Origin: Candidatus Accumulibacter similis
Lineage (GTDB): Bacteria > Pseudomonadota > Gammaproteobacteria > Burkholderiales > Rhodocyclaceae
Assembly (NCBI GenBank): GCA_013347225.1
Contig: CP054595.1
Span: 1,054,001 to 1,118,000 of the forward strand
Direction of reading: 5' to 3'
DNA: 64,000 nucleotides
Shown piece by piece: positions 8,283-20,986 of the stretch. The notes beneath the pieces were generated by a model that made no database searches, was not told where the DNA came from, and saw only the letters and a list, made by a program, of their open reading frames with translations. The stretch's first letter is position 1, and every line of letters begins with the position of its first letter. The position numbers and the translations under genes were made by a program.

Positions 8283-8974
8283 GCCGCAGCGCCGGCGATC
8301 GCGGCGTCGGGCACGGCGGGCAGCTCGGACATCCGGCCATGGTCGAGGAGCAGGACACGCGGCCGCACGGCAGGGAGACTGGCCGGATCATGGGTGGCGA
8401 TCAGCACCGTCACGCCAACCTGCTGGAAAGCGCGGAAGATCTCCAGGATCTCGCGAGCGGCGGCGGCGTCGAGGTTGGCCGTCGGCTCGTCGGCGAGAAT
8501 GACCGCCGGCCGGTTGACCACCGCGCGCGCAATCGCCAGGCGCTGCTGCTCGCCACCGGACAGGGCGATCGGCATCGTGTTCTCGCGATCCGGCAGGCCC
8601 ACCTTGGCCAACGCTGCCTGCGCTCGCCGCCGCGCATCACGTGGCGGATGGCCGACGATCGCCAGCGGCAGCAGGACGTTGTCCAGGACCGTGCGATCGA
8701 AAAGCAGCTTGCGATCCTGAAACAGCAGGCCGAGCTTGCGCCGCAGGTAGGGAATGGTGCTGCGTCCCAGGACCGCGAGGTTCTGGCCGTTGATGACGAT
8801 GCTGCCCGCGGTCGGTCGTTCGATCGCTGCCAACAGCTTGAACAGCGTCGATTTCCCGGCCCCGGAGTGGCCCGTCAGGAAGACCATCTCGCCGGCAGTG
8901 ATCTCGAAGCTGACGTCGCGCAGCGCCTCACGGCCTTCGGCGTAGCGTTTCGTCACACCGCTGGCGGTGATCAC
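8279..8974 (-). CDS. ftsE: Cell-division ATP-binding protein
   Basis: A 231-residue ABC ATPase. Walker A is GHSGAGKSTL (about 35-44), the signature is LSGGEQQRLAIARA, Walker B is VILADEPTANLD, and the switch His is in LIATHDPAS. It partners FtsX at the division site. Both ends overlap its neighbours by 4 bases (ATGA), with ftsY upstream and ftsX downstream. Family length is about 220; the extra C-terminal residues are Ala-rich. Confidence 0.95.
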   Translation of the reverse strand: MITASGVTKRYAEGREALRDVSFEITAGEMVFLTGHSGAGKSTLFKLLAAIERPTAGSIVINGQNLAVLGRSTIPYLRRKLGLLFQDRKLLFDRTVLDNVLLPLAIVGHPPRDARRRAQAALAKVGLPDRENTMPIALSGGEQQRLAIARAVVNRPAVILADEPTANLDAAAAREILEIFRAFQQVGVTVLIATHDPASLPAVRPRVLLLDHGRMSELPAVPDAAIAGAAA

Positions 8975-9963
8975 TCGAACAGCGCGTCCACGAACTCGCG
9001 CGCCACGAAGGGCCGCAGATCATCGATCCCCTCGCCAACGCCGATGAAGCGGACGGGCTTCGGACACTGGCGGGCGATTGCTGCGACCACGCCGCCCTTG
9101 GCCGAACCGTCGAGTTTGGTCAGGATCAGTCCGGTGACCCGGATCGCCTTGTCGAAAGCCATCACCTGTTGCACGGCGTTCTGGCCGAACGTGGCGTCGA
9201 GCACCAGCAGCGTTTCGTGCGGCCCGGTCGGGTCCGCCTTCTGGATGACCCGCCGGACCTTGGCGATCTCGTCCATCAGGTGCAGTTGTGTCGGCAGGCG
9301 ACCCGCGGTGTCGGCGAGGACGATGTCGATGCCGCGTGCCCTGGCGGCGGCGATGGCGTCGAAGATGACCGCCGCCGGATCGCCGGAGTGCTGTGCAATG
9401 ACCGTCACATTGTTGCGTTCGCCCCACGTCTGCAGTTGCTCGCGGGCGGCGGCGCGAAAGGTATCACCGGCAGCAAGCAGGACCGACAGCCCCTGCGCCT
9501 GGAAATGCTTCGCCAGCTTGCCGATCGAGGTCGTCTTGCCGGCCCCGTTGACCCCCGCCAGCATGATGATGAACGGCCGCTGACGGCGCGCATCGAGCGC
9601 TTCCTCGAGCGGCTGCAGCAACTCGCAGAGGATCTCCGACAGTGCGCGCTGGATCGCTTCCGGGTTGTCGAGGCGGTCGCGTCGCGCGCGCTGCCGCAGG
9701 TGGTAGAGCAGATGCTGTGTGGCATCGAGGCCGACATCGCTGCCCAAGAGGAGGGTCTCGAGCTCTTCGAGCAGTTCGTCGTCGACCCTGCCGCGCGCGA
9801 AGAGCTGCTTCAGCTTGCCGCCGAATTGCGCCCGCGTCCGCGCCAGTCCGGCCTTGAGCCGCACTCGCCACGGTGCCGGGCTGGCAGCGTCGGTGTTCTC
9901 GCCGGCGACGTCCGGCGTCGTGCCGCTGGCCTGACCAGGGGATTTCTTGCGGAAACCAAACAT
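8971..9963 (-). CDS. ftsY: Signal recognition particle receptor
   Basis: A 330-residue SRP-type GTPase receptor that docks ribosome-nascent chain-SRP complexes at the membrane. The N-terminal acidic A domain is short (about 35 residues); the NG domain follows with G1 GVNGAGKTTSIGKLA, DTFRAAAREQL, G3 ADTAGRLP and G4 TKLDGSAKGG. The start is ATG 9963 (MFGFRKKSPGQ), since the 23 upstream codons of the open frame do not resemble FtsY and lie within 95 bases of the divergent peptidase gene. It is first in the ftsYEX operon. Confidence 0.95.
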   Translation of the reverse strand: MFGFRKKSPGQASGTTPDVAGENTDAASPAPWRVRLKAGLARTRAQFGGKLKQLFARGRVDDELLEELETLLLGSDVGLDATQHLLYHLRQRARRDRLDNPEAIQRALSEILCELLQPLEEALDARRQRPFIIMLAGVNGAGKTTSIGKLAKHFQAQGLSVLLAAGDTFRAAAREQLQTWGERNNVTVIAQHSGDPAAVIFDAIAAARARGIDIVLADTAGRLPTQLHLMDEIAKVRRVIQKADPTGPHETLLVLDATFGQNAVQQVMAFDKAIRVTGLILTKLDGSAKGGVVAAIARQCPKPVRFIGVGEGIDDLRPFVAREFVDALFE

Positions 9964-10057
9964 GGAGCGTGGCTGTCTCAGGGGCGCCCGGAAGCACAGG
10001 CGGTGGTAAGATGCCGGCCGATTCACCGACACGCCGAAATTCTAACAGAAGCGAACC

Positions 10058-11425
10058 ATGCCCATGCGCTGCACACCCCTGATTGCCCTGCTGCTTGCCC
10101 TGACGACGGCCGTCGCGGCACAGGCAAACCCGCACGAGCGGCAGTTGGCCAATGGCCTGCGGGTCATCGTCAAGGAGGATCGCCGGGCGCCGACGGTGGC
10201 GCACATGGTCTGGTATCGCGCCGGCAGCATGGACGAGATCAGCGGCCGAACCGGCGTCGCGCATGTCCTCGAACACATGATGTTCAAGGGAACGCCGACT
10301 GCCGGTCCGGGCGAGTTCAATCGCCGCGTCGCCGCCGCCGGTGGGCGCGACAACGCGTTCACGAGTCGCGACTACACGGCATACTTCCAGCAGGTGCCGA
10401 AACCGAAGCTGCCGGAAATGATGCAGCTCGAGGCGGACCGCATGCGCCACCTGAGTCTCGACGAGAAGGAGTTCGCGCAGGAGATCAGGGTCGTCATGGA
10501 AGAGCGCCGGCTGCGAACCGAGGACCAGCCGCAGGCGCTGCTGTACGAGAAGCTCAATGCCGTAGCCTTTCAGGTGCATCCGTATCGCGTGCCGATCATC
10601 GGCTGGATGACCGATCTGCAGAGCATGACGGTGAGCGATGCCCGCGCCTGGTACGACGACTGGTACGCGCCCAACAACGCCTACATCGTCGTCGTCGGCG
10701 ACGTGGATCATCAGGAAGTCTTCCGCCTCGCCGAACAGCATTACGGCGTCCTGCCGGCGCGCGCGCTGCCGGTCAGGAAACCGCAGGACGAACCGCCGCA
10801 GGTCGGCATCCGTCGCCTGACGGTGAAGGCGCCCGCCGACCTGCCGGTGCTGATGATGGCGTACAAGGTGCCGGTGATACGTCATGTCGAGCAGGACGTC
10901 GATCCCTATGCGCTCGAGATGCTGGCGGCGGTGCTCGCCGGCCACGATGCCGCCCGCCTGAATCGACATCTGGTGCGCGAGCAGCAGCTGGCGGTGAGTG
11001 CCGGTGCCAGCTACGATGCGACCGCACGCGGCCCGGGGATCTTTCATCTGCACGGTGCACCGAGCGCTGGCCGCAGCCGCGGCGAACTCGAAGCCGGCCT
11101 GCGCGCCGAACTGGCACGCGTGCAGGAAGAGGGCGTGAGCGCCGCGGAACTGGCGCGAGCCAAGGCGCAACTGATCGCCGGCCAGATCTACAAGCTCGAT
11201 TCGATCTTCGCGCAGGCGATGGAGATCGGGCAACTGGAATCCGCGGGCATCCCGCATACCCTGAATCGGCGACTGATCGACAAGCTGCAGGAAGTCAGCC
11301 GCGAACAGGTGCAGGCGGTTGCCAGGAAGTACTTCGGCGACGACGCACTGACGGTCGCCGAACTCGATCCGCAGCCATTGCCAGCGAACCCGCGGCCGCG
11401 GTCGCCGTTCGTTTCCCGCCACTGA
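10058..11425 (+). CDS. M16 family zinc metallopeptidase (catalytic subunit)
   Basis: A 455-residue pitrilysin-family peptidase, probably periplasmic: residues 1-22 form a signal peptide ending AAQAN. The inverted zinc motif HVLEHMMFKGT (HxxEH) and the downstream Glu in the ALLYEKLNAVAF region mark an active M16 member. A second M16 domain follows from about residue 200. The next gene encodes a second M16 protein lacking the zinc motif, so the two likely form an active/inactive pair, as is common in this family. The substrate is unknown. It is divergent from ftsY with 94 bases between the starts. Confidence 0.9.
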   Translation: MPMRCTPLIALLLALTTAVAAQANPHERQLANGLRVIVKEDRRAPTVAHMVWYRAGSMDEISGRTGVAHVLEHMMFKGTPTAGPGEFNRRVAAAGGRDNAFTSRDYTAYFQQVPKPKLPEMMQLEADRMRHLSLDEKEFAQEIRVVMEERRLRTEDQPQALLYEKLNAVAFQVHPYRVPIIGWMTDLQSMTVSDARAWYDDWYAPNNAYIVVVGDVDHQEVFRLAEQHYGVLPARALPVRKPQDEPPQVGIRRLTVKAPADLPVLMMAYKVPVIRHVEQDVDPYALEMLAAVLAGHDAARLNRHLVREQQLAVSAGASYDATARGPGIFHLHGAPSAGRSRGELEAGLRAELARVQEEGVSAAELARAKAQLIAGQIYKLDSIFAQAMEIGQLESAGIPHTLNRRLIDKLQEVSREQVQAVARKYFGDDALTVAELDPQPLPANPRPRSPFVSRH

Positions 11426-12679
11426 GTGAGCGCCCGTCCATGACCCCACGCCAGTTGCTGCTCGCCTGTTGTCTGCTTCTCTGCGTGCAGTTCGTGTACG
11501 CGGGACCGAAGATCGAACGCTGGCAGACCACCGCCGGAACACGGGTCCTGTTCGTCGCGGACCACAGCTTGCCGATCATTGACCTGCAGCTCGATTTCGC
11601 TGCCGGCACGGCGCGCGAACCGGTGGGCAGGGAAGGCGTGGCCGGACTGACGCGCGCGTTGATCGACCTCGGCGCCGACGGCATGGACGAGACCGAGATC
11701 GCCAGCCGGCTGGCCGACATCGGCGCGCGACTGTCCGGAGGCGTCGATCTCGACCGCACCTCGCTGACGCTGCGCACCCTCTCGATGGCGGACAAGCGGG
11801 CGCCCGCCTTCGAGCTGTTGCGCGCCATCGTCGCTGCGCCGACCTTTCCCGCCGCCGCCTTCGAGCGCGAGAAGGCGCGCTCGCTCGCCGCCCTCAGGGA
11901 GGCGCTGACGCGTCCCGACGTGATCGCCAGCAAGGCTTTCTGGGCAGCGATGTACCCGGCGCATCCGTACGGGCGACAGGCGACGCCGGAATCGCTGACG
12001 GCACTGCTGCGCGACGACGTTCTCGCCTTTCATGCCGCCCACTACGGCGCGCGCTCGGCCACCATCGCCATCGTCGGCGACCTTTCGCGTGCCGAGGCGG
12101 AGGCGCTCACAGAACGCTTGAGCAGCGGTCTGCCGGCGGCCGCCGCCGTCGCCGGGTTGCCGCCGCCGCAACTGCCGGCCGGTGGCGAGGAGCGGATCGC
12201 CCATCCGGCGGCGCAGTCGCACCTGCTGATCGGCATGCCGGCACTCCGACGGGGCGATCCGGATTTCTTTCCGCTGGCGGTCGGCAACTACTCGCTCGGT
12301 GGTGGCGGTTTCGTTTCGCGACTGGTGAAGGAAGTACGTGACAAGCGCGGGCTTGCCTACAGCGTGCACAGCTACTTTCTGCCGCTGCAGCAACTCGGAC
12401 CCTTTCAGATCGGTCTGCAGACGCGCAAGGGACAGGTCGCCGAGGCCCTGCAAGTGACGCGTGCCGTCCTTGCCGAATTCCTTGACCGTGGGCCGAGCGA
12501 AGCCGAACTGCTGGCGGCGAAGCAGAATCTCGTCGGCAGCTTTCCCCTGCGCCTCGACAGCAATCGCAAGATTCTGGAGAATGTGGCGATGATCGCCTTC
12601 TACGACCTGCCGCTCGATTACCTCGACCGCTATCCGGAGAACGTCGAGCGCGTGACGGCAGCCGAGATCCAGGCTGCTT

Positions 12680-14058
<1,379 letters not shown>

Positions 14059-14089
14059 GCGCCGCAAGAACTGCACCAGGATGCGCACG

Positions 14090-14113
14090 GAAGCCGCCCT
14101 GCGAGGCGGCTTC
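14090..14113 (+). terminator. Hairpin downstream of the ferredoxin gene
   Basis: GAAGCCGCC at 14090-14098 pairs perfectly with GGCGGCTTC at 14105-14113. It lies 31 bases after the stop codon. Only CTCTT follows, so the U-tract is weak. Confidence 0.55.
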
Positions 14114-14467
14114 CTCTTGCTGCGCGAACCGCGCCGCGCCACTCGCTCTTCGCCAGGCTGAACGGGCCCGCCTGCCGGCTCTTCTGCCGCATCGTCACGC
14201 TGGCTGCCAGGCTGCCGCCGCTGGCCATCGCCCGGCCACGCGGGGTCGGTATTCCAGGGGTCAGCGGGAAGCGGACGCCGAGCCGCTTGAGCAGGCGGGC
14301 CCGAGGGCGCGCGCCGTCAACCGGTGGCGTCGCGGTCGGTCGATGGCTGGATGGGAATGCGTTAGAATCCGCCGCTGCTCCTGATCCACGGGCTCTCGGA
14401 AAGAGGGGCCGGGCGGTCCAGCTGAAATTCCCTCTCACCAGAAGCAATCCAGACACGCGAGGACCGC
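14114..14467. other. Intergenic stretch ahead of tyrS
   Basis: No gene is recognised here. The only signal is a TAGAAT -10 element at 14363-14368 on the plus strand, about 100 bases before tyrS. The long frames crossing the region have no family resemblance. Confidence 0.4.
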
Positions 14468-15667
<1,200 letters not shown>

Positions 15668-15736
15668 GCGGCGGTGGAGAAAGCGGCGCGAGCGGCCCGA
15701 GGCGCAAGGCGAGAGCGAGCGAAGAGACAGATCAGA

Positions 15737-16060
15737 TCAAGGGGGCGCAGCGCCCGGGCGTAGGCCGGGGTGCTGCGCGCGCGAGGCTCGACTTTGCTTC
15801 TCGAAGGGCGTCGGCCGTGGCGTGTTGTCGGCGGATGGCGGCAGCTGTGGCAACTTGAAGCTCGGCTGGTTGTCGGTCAGCGTCTTCAGGAAGGCGACGA
15901 TCTTGGCGTTTTCCTCGGGGCTGAACTTCTTGCCGAGCTCGACGAGCGCGGGGTTGCTGACCTTGATCGGCGGGATCGGCTGGATCGGTTCGTTGGCTGC
16001 ACTCCAGCTGCCGGTGCTGCCGAGCATCGCCCGACAGGCGACCACTACGCGTACTTTCAT
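15737..16060 (-). pseudogene. Internally deleted cytochrome c peroxidase (CcpA/MauG family) remnant
   Basis: The frame encodes 107 residues made of the two ends of a di-haem cytochrome c peroxidase. After a signal-peptide-like start comes EPIQPIPPIKVSNPALVELG, the mature N-terminus of the family. It joins directly (around 15925-15932) to FSPEENAKIVAFLKTLT then PSFKLPQLPPS, which is the family C-terminus. Roughly 250 residues between them are missing, including both CXXCH haem motifs and all catalytic residues. The deletion is in frame, so the fossil still reads as an open frame, but it cannot be a peroxidase. The last 20 or so residues run into unrelated sequence. An FNR/Anr-type promoter is preserved upstream. 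Confidence 0.8.
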
Positions 16061-16153
16061 GACGCGGGCTCCCGCTTGAGTGAGGATGGCGGAAAGGTGA
16101 CGTCGCTGTCCCGCGTCATCGCGAGGAGGACTGGCACGAGTCAGCTCGGCGCG

Positions 16154-16194
16154 AATATATTCGCCCGCAGGATGGCCTTGTTGACTCAGATCAA
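16154..16194 (-). promoter_or_regulatory. FNR/Anr box and -10 element for the peroxidase remnant
   Basis: TTGACTCAGATCAA at 16181-16194 matches the FNR/Anr consensus TTGAT-N4-ATCAA at 9 of 10 positions. On the minus strand a TATATT hexamer occupies 16159-16154, inside the palindrome GCGAATATATTCGC. Box centre to hexamer is 28.5 bases, placing the box near -41, the class II activator position. Peroxidase genes of this family are commonly Anr/FNR-activated. Confidence 0.7.
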
Positions 16195-16225
16195 TAGAGT
16201 CGCTGGCGACGAATTCGCTGCGCGG

Positions 16226-17350
16226 TCAGCACTTGCGGACGATCAGGCTGCCGATCGAGTAGCCGGCGCCAAAAGAGCAGATGACGCCGAGATCACCGTG
16301 GGCAAGGTCGGCGCTGTGGCGGTGAAAGCTGATGATCGAGCCGGCTGAGGCAGTGTTGGCGAACTCGTCGAGGATCACCGGCGCTTCGTCGGCAGTCGCC
16401 TCACGGCCGAGCAGGCGGCGGCCGATCAACTGGTTCATCGCCAGATTTGCCTGGTGCAGCCAGAAGCGGCGCACCTGCGCCGGCTTCAGGTCGAGCGTCG
16501 CGAGATGGCGCGTGATGTGTTCGGCGGCCATCGGGCAGACCTCCTTGAACACCTTGCGGCCTTCCTGGACGAAGAGTTGATCGCGGTCGCCCGGGTCCCG
16601 GTCCTCGCAGCGCGACATAAAGCCGGCGTTGTTGCGGATGTTGTTGGAAAAGCTGGTCGCCAGCCTGCTGCCGAGGATTTCCCACGCATTCGCCGCTGGC
16701 TCGGGCGGCAACCCCTCGACGACGATCGCCGTGCAGACGTCGCCGAAGATGAAGTGGCAGTCGCGATCCTGCCAGGCGAGATGCGCCGAGCAGATCTCCG
16801 GATCGACGATCAGCACGCGGTGCGCGCTGCCGCCGCGCACGGCGTTGAGCGCGATGTCGAGGGCGAAGGTCGCCGACGAGCAGGCGACGTTCATGTCGAA
16901 CGCGTAGCCCTGGCGGATGCCGAGCGCGTGCTGGATCTCGACCGCCATCGCCGGGTATGGGCGCTGCATGTTGGAGGCGGCGCAGATCACGGCATCGATG
17001 TCGGTCGGATCGCGGCCGGCCGCCGCCAGGGCCTGCCGGCCGGCGCCGACGGCAATCTCCGCTTGCAGCGAAAGCTCGTCGTTGCGCCGCGGAGCGAAGC
17101 GTGGGCGCAGGCGCTGCGGATCGAGCACCCCCTCCTTGTCCATGACATAGCGATGGCTGATGCCGGACGCCTTCTCGATGAAGTCGACGCTCGACTCCTC
17201 GCGCGCGGCGATCTCGCCGGCCGCTATGCGCTGCGCGTTGGTTTCGTTGAAGCGCCTGGCATGGGCGTTGTAGGAGCTGACCAGTTCCTCGTTGCTGATG
17301 GTGTGTGGTGCGGTATGAAGGCCGCTGCCACTGATGGCGACGCGCTGCAT
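16226..17350 (-). CDS. 3-oxoacyl-ACP synthase III family protein
   Basis: A 374-residue thiolase-fold condensing enzyme. The catalytic triad is visible: Cys in NVACSSATF, His in FWLHQANLAMN, Asn in EFANTASAGS, with the C-terminal glycine loop SFGAGYSIGS. It is longer than housekeeping FabH (about 320) because of an N-terminal insertion (NAHARRFNETNAQR), as in the Pseudomonas-type FabH-like enzymes of about 373 residues. It probably primes fatty acid synthesis or condenses a special acyl-CoA; the substrate is not readable. It follows ubiB on the same strand after 37 bases. Confidence 0.88.
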   Translation of the reverse strand: MQRVAISGSGLHTAPHTISNEELVSSYNAHARRFNETNAQRIAAGEIAAREESSVDFIEKASGISHRYVMDKEGVLDPQRLRPRFAPRRNDELSLQAEIAVGAGRQALAAAGRDPTDIDAVICAASNMQRPYPAMAVEIQHALGIRQGYAFDMNVACSSATFALDIALNAVRGGSAHRVLIVDPEICSAHLAWQDRDCHFIFGDVCTAIVVEGLPPEPAANAWEILGSRLATSFSNNIRNNAGFMSRCEDRDPGDRDQLFVQEGRKVFKEVCPMAAEHITRHLATLDLKPAQVRRFWLHQANLAMNQLIGRRLLGREATADEAPVILDEFANTASAGSIISFHRHSADLAHGDLGVICSFGAGYSIGSLIVRKC

Positions 17351-17387
17351 GAAGATTCTCCCGCGGTTGTCACGGTAGGCGTTGAAC

Positions 17388-18947
17388 TCAAAGGTGCTGG
17401 CCGATCAGCAGCGCCGTCAGGAGGACGGTGATCAGCGCCAGCAGGCGCCGCTGCTGGCGCTGTGCCCGCGCTAGTTCGGCCAGCAGCGGCGTCAGGTCGG
17501 GCTCGCGGCGCACGGCCAGTGCCTGATGGATCAGGCGTGGCAGTTGCGGCAGGGTCCGCGCCCAGTACGGAGCCTCCTGCTGCACGCCGCGGTGAAAGGC
17601 GCGTCGCCCGAGCTGCTCGCTCATCCAGCGTTCGAGGAAGGGTTTGGCAGTCTTCCACAGGTCGAGGTTGGGATCGAGCTGGCGGCCGAGACCCTCGATG
17701 TTGAGCAGGGTCTTCTGCAGCATCACCAGTTGCGGCTGGATCTCGACGTTGAAGCGGCGCGAGGTCTGGAACAGGCGCAAGAGGACGCGGCCGAACGAGA
17801 TCTCGTGCAGCGGCCGGTCGAAGATTGGTTCGCAGACGGCGCGGATCGCCGCCTCGAACTCGTCCGCCCGTGTCTCGGGCGGTGCCCAGCCGGCCTCGAT
17901 GTGCGCCGTCGCGACGCGCTTGTAGTCGCGCTGGAAGAAGGCGAGGAAGTTCTGCGCCAGATAGTTCTTGTCGTTGTCGGTCAGGGTGCCGACGATGCCG
18001 AAGTCGAGAGCGATGTAGCTGCCGTGATGGGCCGCGTCGGTGGCGATGAAGATGTTGCCCGGGTGCATGTCGGCGTGGAAGAAGCCGTCGCGGAAAACCT
18101 GCGTGAAGAAGATCTCGACGCCGGCGCGTGACAGCGCGGCGAGATCGACGCCGGCGGCGACCAGTGCCTCGGTCTGACTGATCGGGATGCCGCGCATCCG
18201 CTCCATGACCATCACCGTTGTCGTGCATTGGTCCCAGTAGACCTCGGGCACCTGCAGCAACCGCGAGCCGCTGAAGTTTCGCCGCAATTGCGAGCAGTTG
18301 GCGGCCTCACGCATCAGGTCGAGTTCGTCGTACAGATACTTGGCGAATTCGCCGACCACTTCGCGCGGCTTCAGCCGCTTGCCGTCGGGCCATGCCTTCT
18401 CGAGTGCGGCGGCGAGCGTTTCGAGCAGCGCCAGATCATTGGCGATGACCGCGTGCATTCCCGGTCGCAGCACCTTGACGGCGACCTCGTGTCCACCGTC
18501 CTCCGGTCGCAGGCGGGCGAAGTGCACCTGCGCGATCGACGCACTGGCGACGGGTGTCGCGTCGAACTCGGCAAAGACCTCGCTGGCTGGTCGGCCATAG
18601 GCTTTCTCGATCTCGGCCAGGGCGAGCTCGGAAGAGAACGGCGGCACCCTGTCCTGCAGCTTCGCCAGTTCGTCGGCGATGTCCGTCCGCAGCAGATCGC
18701 GCCGGGTCGACAGCACCTGGCCGAACTTGACGAAGATCGGGCCGAGCGATTCGAGTGCCAGCCGCAGGCGGACAGCCGACGGCGCATCGAAGCGGCGCCA
18801 GAAGTGCAGGGTCCGCGACAGCGCGGCCAGCCGCCCGCTCGGCTCGTGCTCGAGGATCATCTCGTCGAGGCCGTAGCGGCTCGCAATGCTGAGGATTTTG
18901 GCGAGGCGAAGGAGTCGCACGGCGGGCGGGAACTGGTCGGTCGGCAA
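17388..18947 (-). CDS. ubiB: Ubiquinone biosynthesis atypical kinase/ATPase UbiB
   Basis: A 519-residue member of the ABC1/ADCK/UbiB protein-kinase-like family that supports coenzyme Q synthesis at the membrane. Family marks are the KxGQ motif in [11 protein letters not shown], the Ala-rich loop ASASIAQVH replacing the glycine loop, the catalytic DMHPGN and the metal-binding [10 protein letters not shown]-terminal membrane helix ([15 protein letters not shown]) anchors it. Length is near the 546 of E. coli. It may be co-transcribed with the KAS III downstream. The window also carries ubiUVT, so both a general and an anaerobic branch of ubiquinone synthesis are represented. Confidence 0.93.
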   Translation of the reverse strand: MPTDQFPPAVRLLRLAKILSIASRYGLDEMILEHEPSGRLAALSRTLHFWRRFDAPSAVRLRLALESLGPIFVKFGQVLSTRRDLLRTDIADELAKLQDRVPPFSSELALAEIEKAYGRPASEVFAEFDATPVASASIAQVHFARLRPEDGGHEVAVKVLRPGMHAVIANDLALLETLAAALEKAWPDGKRLKPREVVGEFAKYLYDELDLMREAANCSQLRRNFSGSRLLQVPEVYWDQCTTTVMVMERMRGIPISQTEALVAAGVDLAALSRAGVEIFFTQVFRDGFFHADMHPGNIFIATDAAHHGSYIALDFGIVGTLTDNDKNYLAQNFLAFFQRDYKRVATAHIEAGWAPPETRADEFEAAIRAVCEPIFDRPLHEISFGRVLLRLFQTSRRFNVEIQPQLVMLQKTLLNIEGLGRQLDPNLDLWKTAKPFLERWMSEQLGRRAFHRGVQQEAPYWARTLPQLPRLIHQALAVRREPDLTPLLAELARAQRQQRRLLALITVLLTALLIGQHL

Positions 18948-19150
18948 ACGGGGAGTTTACACACAAACGGTCGCGGCTGTGGATTCGCCAACACTTCCCC
19001 CTGGACGCGGCGCATCGCGCTGCGCTCCTGGCCGGTGGCGGTCGCTGGCGTCGGACCTGCGAACGGGGATCCGCGCCGCTGTTGACCGGCAAGCGGCAGC
19101 GTCAGGCCTCATCACCGTGCTGCGGTGGCCCGCTGGCAAGGTCGGCGTCG

Positions 19151-19156
19151 TATAAT
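19151..19156 (+). promoter_or_regulatory. TATAAT -10 element for argS
   Basis: A perfect TATAAT ends 37 bases before the argS start. The region between divergent ubiB and argS (18948-19193) otherwise shows nothing recognisable; the -35 position is weak. Confidence 0.5.
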
Positions 19157-19193
19157 CAGTCGCTTGATCCGATTCCCGAAACGATACACCGCG

Positions 19194-20966
19194 ATGAGTT
19201 CCGACCTGAAATTGCAGCTTGCCGAGCTGATGCGCTCCGCGTTGCTGAGTGTGGCGCCCGGCGAGGGCGGCAGCGAGATCCACATCGAGCGCCCGAAGCA
19301 GGCATCGCATGGCGATTTTTCCAGCAATCTGGCGCTGCAGCTGGCGCGTTCCCTGAAGCGCAACCCGCGCCAGCTGGCGCAGCTCCTGGTTTCGGAGCTG
19401 CCGTACTCGGCGTTGGTCGACAGGACCGAAGTCGCCGGCGCCGGTTTCATCAACTTCCATCTGGCGCCGGCTGCGCGTCGCCAGGTGCTGCGCGGCATCC
19501 TGCAGCAGGGAGCGAGCTTCGGCCGGGCGACTATCGGCGGTGGCAGGACGGTTCTCGTCGAGTTCGTCTCCGCGAATCCGACCGGTCCGCTGCATGTCGG
19601 TCATGGTCGCGGAGCCGCCTACGGCGACAGTCTCGCCAAGCTGCTTGCCTTCGCCGGCTGGAGGGTCACCAGCGAGTATTACGTCAACGACGCGGGTCGG
19701 CAGATGGACATCCTGGCGCTGTCGACCTGGTTGCGCTATCTCGAACTCGGCGGGCTGGCGGCAGAGCACGTGGCCTTCCCGCCGAATGCCTATCAGGGCG
19801 ACTACGTGCGCGACATGGCGCGGCAGATGCGGGCAGCGCATGGCGAGCGCTATCAGCGACCTCTGGAACAGCTCGCCGCCGGCACCCCTGGCTTGCCGGA
19901 CGCGCTGCGCACCGACGCCGAAGCTGCCCGGCAGCGGGAGACCCACCTCGATGCCCTGATCGCCAACGCGCGCCGGCTGCTCGCCGAGGACTGGAAGTAC
20001 GTGCACGACTTCGTCCTGGCCGAGCAGCTCGCCGACTGCCGCAGCGATCTCGAGGAAACCGGGGTGCACTTCGACGTCTGGTTTTCGGAACAGTCGCTGT
20101 TTGCCACCGGGCTCGTCGCGCGCTGCGTCGAGCGACTGCAGAAGGCCGGCCATGTCTACCTGCAGGACGGTGCCCGCTGGTTCCGTTCAACCAGCTTCGG
20201 CGACGAGAAGGACCGTGTCCTGCAGCGCGAGAACGGCCTCTACACCTATTTCGCGTCCGACATCGCCTACCACCTGAACAAGTGCGAAAGGGGATTCGAG
20301 CGGCTGATCAACGTCTGGGGTGCCGATCATCACGGTTACATTCCGCGCGTCCGCGGAGCGCTCGCCGCCCTCGGCATCGACGCATCGATCCTCGAGGTCG
20401 CGCTGGTGCAGTTTGCCGTCCTCTATCGGTCCGGCTGGAAGGCGCAGATGTCGACGCGCGCGGGCGATTTCGTCACCCTGCGGACGCTGCGCGAAGACGT
20501 CGGTCGCGACGCCTGTCGCTTCTTCTACGTGCTGCGCAAGTCCGATCAGCACCTCGATTTTGACCTCGATCTCGCCAAGAGCCAGTCGAACGACAATCCG
20601 GTCTACTACATCCAGTATGCGCACGCGCGGGTCTGTTCGCTGCTCGGGCTCTGGGGCGGCGATGTCGAGTGTCTCGCTGCGACCGACCTCGACAGCCTCG
20701 ATGGTCCGCGCGAGTTGGCCCTGGCCGCCAGGCTGGGCGAGTTTCCCGAGGTCGTCGAGCAGGCCGCTGCCGAGCTCGCACCGCATCTCGTCGCCTTCTA
20801 CCTCAAGGAACTGGCAGCCGAGTTCCACAGCTACTACAATGCCGAACGCATCCTGGTCGCTGCGCCGGCGGTACGCGAGGCGCGCGTGGCGCTGGCCACA
20901 GCCGTGCGGCAGGTGATCCGCAACGGCATGTCGATTCTCGGCGTCAGTTGTCCGGAATCGATGTAG
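19194..20966 (+). CDS. argS: Arginyl-tRNA synthetase
   Basis: A 590-residue class I synthetase. The N-terminal additional domain (about 1-115) has ASHGDFSSNLALQLAR; the HIGH equivalent is HVGHGRGAAYGDSL; the KMSKS equivalent is degenerate (MSTRAGDFVTL), which is normal for ArgRS; the C-terminal anticodon domain contains HSYYNAERIL. ATG 19194 gives the expected MSSDLKLQLAELM; the frame upstream is not conserved-looking. A SPOR-domain gene follows after 20 bases, a common neighbour in betaproteobacteria. Confidence 0.96.
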   Translation: MSSDLKLQLAELMRSALLSVAPGEGGSEIHIERPKQASHGDFSSNLALQLARSLKRNPRQLAQLLVSELPYSALVDRTEVAGAGFINFHLAPAARRQVLRGILQQGASFGRATIGGGRTVLVEFVSANPTGPLHVGHGRGAAYGDSLAKLLAFAGWRVTSEYYVNDAGRQMDILALSTWLRYLELGGLAAEHVAFPPNAYQGDYVRDMARQMRAAHGERYQRPLEQLAAGTPGLPDALRTDAEAARQRETHLDALIANARRLLAEDWKYVHDFVLAEQLADCRSDLEETGVHFDVWFSEQSLFATGLVARCVERLQKAGHVYLQDGARWFRSTSFGDEKDRVLQRENGLYTYFASDIAYHLNKCERGFERLINVWGADHHGYIPRVRGALAALGIDASILEVALVQFAVLYRSGWKAQMSTRAGDFVTLRTLREDVGRDACRFFYVLRKSDQHLDFDLDLAKSQSNDNPVYYIQYAHARVCSLLGLWGGDVECLAATDLDSLDGPRELALAARLGEFPEVVEQAAAELAPHLVAFYLKELAAEFHSYYNAERILVAAPAVREARVALATAVRQVIRNGMSILGVSCPESM

Positions 20967-20986
20967 TCAGAGTACAGAGGATTTCC

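Noticed and set aside
9169..11439. Long plus-strand extension upstream of the second M16 peptidase
   Set aside because: It runs antisense to ftsY and out of frame through the first M16 gene; the true start with signal peptide is at 11440.
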